Of a stretch of 64,000 nucleotides of DNA, positions 62,687-64,000 are shown piece by piece (the first letter of the stretch is position 1; every line of letters begins with the position of its first letter). The position numbers were made by a program, and so were the translations under genes. The stretch comes from Sphingobium sp. EM0848 (GTDB lineage Bacteria; Pseudomonadota; Alphaproteobacteria; Sphingomonadales; Sphingomonadaceae): positions 2,678,501 to 2,742,500 of the forward strand of contig NZ_JABXWB010000001.1 in NCBI RefSeq assembly GCF_013375555.1. Direction: 5' to 3'. Below the pieces are notes generated by a model that was given only the letters and a program-made list of their open reading frames with translations, searched no databases and had not been told where the DNA came from.

Positions 62687-63472
62687 TTGATCAACAACAG
62701 GCAGGCCGGTCGTCGCAATCGCGGCCGGAACAATAATGGCCGTCCCAATGGTGGAAATCGGGGTGGCGGTGACAATGGCAACCGGATCGACAGCCGCGCC
62801 CGTGGCAATGCGGCCCAGCTTCTTGAAAAATACAAGAACATGGCCCGCGACGCGCAAATGGCCGGCGACCGGGTGAATGCGGAATATTATCTGCAATTTG
62901 CCGACCATTATTTCCGCGTACTGGCTGACAACCGCGCCCGTCAGGAGGAGCAGCAACAGCGCTTCCGCCCCCGCGACGAGAATTTCGACGAGAATTTCGA
63001 CGATTTCGAAGCGGTCGACGATGGCGGCGAGGAAGCCGGCGCCGAACAGGCCTTCGAACGTCCGCAGATTCAAGAGCGCCGTCGCGACGATCAGCGCGAT
63101 TATCGTGAAGGTCGCGGGGAACGGGGCGACCGCAATCGCCGTGACCGCAATGACCGGAATGATCGCAACGATCGCCGCCGCGAACGTCCGGTTGTGCAGG
63201 AAGAGGCGGAACAGCCTCAGCTTGAAGTCGTTGCCGAACCTGTGGCCATTGTTGAAGCCGCACCGGAACCGCAGCTCGAAGCCGAAGCGCCCCGGCCACG
63301 CCGTGGCCGCCCGCGCAAGGCTGCTGTCAAGGACGATGCGCAGGAAGGGCTGGATCTGACCGTCCTGCCGCCGTCCATCGCCCGTGCGGACAATGATGCG
63401 GAGCCGACCGAGGAACCTGCGCCGCGCAAGCGCACGCGGCGCGCGCGCCCCGCTGCCGAAGCGGCCGAGTGA
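62687..63472 (+). CDS. DUF4167-domain protein, low-complexity, RNA-binding-like
   Basis: A 261-residue protein with the DUF4167 core (about 1-90: INNRQAGRRNRGRNNNGRPNGG, then RGNAAQLLEKYKNMARDAQMAGDRVNAEYYLQFADHYFRVLADNRARQEEQQ) and a long charged C-terminal part: acidic region, Arg/Asp/Asn repeats (RDRNDRNDRNDRR) and a Lys/Arg-rich AT-hook-like tail. The basic N-terminus suggests nucleic-acid or ribosome binding; function unknown. The start is a TTG at 62687 with AAGGA eight bases before it. The prfA-prmC-DUF4167 order is, as I recall, common in alphaproteobacteria. Confidence 0.88.
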   Translation: MINNRQAGRRNRGRNNNGRPNGGNRGGGDNGNRIDSRARGNAAQLLEKYKNMARDAQMAGDRVNAEYYLQFADHYFRVLADNRARQEEQQQRFRPRDENFDENFDDFEAVDDGGEEAGAEQAFERPQIQERRRDDQRDYREGRGERGDRNRRDRNDRNDRNDRRRERPVVQEEAEQPQLEVVAEPVAIVEAAPEPQLEAEAPRPRRGRPRKAAVKDDAQEGLDLTVLPPSIARADNDAEPTEEPAPRKRTRRARPAAEAAE

Positions 63473-63503
63473 CGGTCTAGTCACACGGTGGTGAGAGAAT
63501 GAG

Positions 63504-63538
63504 AAGGGGGACGGTGCAGATGCGCCGTCCCCCTTTTT
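63504..63538. terminator. bidirectional terminator between DUF4167 and the thioesterase gene
   Basis: An 11-pair stem (63504-63514 with 63525-63535) and an eight-to-ten-base loop are followed by TTTTT. It separates two convergent genes. Confidence 0.85.
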
Positions 63539-63554
63539 CATGGCTTATGGCCGA

Positions 63555-63935
63555 TCAGGCGTCCGGCAAGGGGCGGGGCCGTTGATGCTCGTCAAGCGCG
63601 ACGAAGGTGAACAGGCCGCTGGTGACGTTCACCTCGCTCTGTCCGCGCCCACGGGTCGCGACAATATCGACCCGTATGGCAATCGAGGTCCGGCCTCGCC
63701 GTTCCTCATGGGCATAGACCGACACGATATCGCCGAGCAGGATCGGCGAGATGAACTTCATGCTTTCGACGGCGACGGTGGCGACGGCACCTTGCGCGAT
63801 CCGGCCGGCGACGATGCCGCCCGCAATATCCATCTGGCTCAATACCCAGCCGCCGAAAATATGACCGTTGCTGTTGATGTCGGTCAGATGCGGCACCACG
63901 CGCAGCACGACCTCGCCCTTCTTCTCAATCGTCAA
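63555..63935 (-). CDS. acyl-CoA thioesterase, YciA/hotdog family
   Basis: A 126-residue hotdog-fold thioesterase of the YciA/BFIT group, with GHIFGGWVLSQMDIAGGIVAGRIAQGAVATVAVESMKFISPILLGDIVSVYA; GGWVLSQMD with the conserved catalytic Asp is the family signature. It cleaves short- to medium-chain acyl-CoAs, though no substrate is implied by neighbours. The start is a TTG at 63935; it overlaps the stop of an upstream frame whose C-terminus is at the right edge (63925). Confidence 0.92.
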   Translation of the reverse strand: MTIEKKGEVVLRVVPHLTDINSNGHIFGGWVLSQMDIAGGIVAGRIAQGAVATVAVESMKFISPILLGDIVSVYAHEERRGRTSIAIRVDIVATRGRGQSEVNVTSGLFTFVALDEHQRPRPLPDA

Positions 63936-64000
63936 TGGAAACCTCGTCTTTCATCCGGTCCATCACCTGTTCGTCATGACCCGTGCCGCTGGACAGAAAT
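63925..64000 (-). CDS. C-terminal end of an upstream gene (truncated by window edge)
   Basis: On the minus strand a frame is open from the window edge to a TGA at 63925-63927, encoding ...LSSGTGHDEQVMDRMKDEVSIDD. It overlaps the TTG start of the thioesterase by 11 bases, in the style of other operons here. The fragment is too short to identify. Confidence 0.4.
   Translation of the reverse strand, partial: FLSSGTGHDEQVMDRMKDEVSIDD

Overview
The window is a GC-rich, densely packed stretch of a free-living alphaproteobacterial chromosome. It is most likely from a sphingomonad (Sphingobium/Novosphingobium/Sphingomonas group). The reasons are the gene order around the replication origin, the many ATGA/TTGA start-stop overlaps, a large TonB-dependent receptor, DUF1491/DUF3576/DUF4167/DUF6489-type proteins, and short intergenic inverted repeats of a kind I associate with sphingomonad genomes. 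Genus cannot be fixed without a search. I see no prophage, insertion sequence, CRISPR array, rRNA or tRNA; this is core chromosome.

Bases 1-6015 carry the classical alphaproteobacterial origin block: hemJ and hemE on the minus strand, a 306-base gap with DnaA boxes, then the PEP synthase/PPDK regulatory protein, maf, aroE, coaE and dnaQ on the plus strand. This is the Caulobacter/Rickettsia hemE-origin-RP001 arrangement, so 2135-2440 is proposed as oriC. It holds two perfect and one near-perfect DnaA boxes and six GANTC (CcrM) sites. The truncated panC lies at the left edge. From 6.1 to 13.8 kb run small housekeeping genes: ribosome hibernation factor, ptsN, hotdog thioesterase, DUF1491, cell-wall hydrolase, mmcB, ankyrin protein, SCO1, YcgN-like, YgjP-like peptidase, trhO and pdeM.

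From 14 to 30 kb come a TonB receptor, YggS, a thiamine-phosphate-synthase-like gene, two envelope proteins, leuS-lptE-holA, msrB, a class A penicillin-binding protein, a two-DTG aspartic protease, rho and a TerC-family membrane protein. From 30 to 37.5 kb are an oxidoreductase/dienelactone hydrolase pair and the partition block mnmE-mnmG-rsmG-parA-parB. Three parS-like palindromes lie in that block, and a fourth near-consensus one lies at 49.86 kb.

From 37.6 to 53.1 kb are pepN, a Mla-type phospholipid transport operon (MlaE-F-D plus auxiliary lipoprotein), a HAD phosphatase, a hydroxyacid dehydrogenase, a trans-sulfuration enzyme, a ligase-associated Lhr-type helicase, a lipoprotein, tag and gyrB. 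The right end (53.1-64 kb) has an SH3-like lipoprotein, DUF1993, a divergent YczE/MocR pair with repeated operators, ppa, an M61 peptidase, hisS-prfA-prmC, DUF4167 and a thioesterase. A hairpin-rich 310-base gap precedes DUF4167.

The main functional theme is the origin and segregation centre: oriC, the parABS system, gyrB, the polymerase III subunits DnaQ and HolA, and several DNA-repair genes (mmcB, tag, pdeM, Lhr-type helicase). It is interleaved with translation and envelope genes. The most interesting items are non-coding: the GANTC-rich origin, the parS set including a remote site, a pyrimidine-rich rho leader, two mutually exclusive hairpins before the TerC gene, and the structured leader before DUF4167. 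None of these has been tested by alignment or folding software here.
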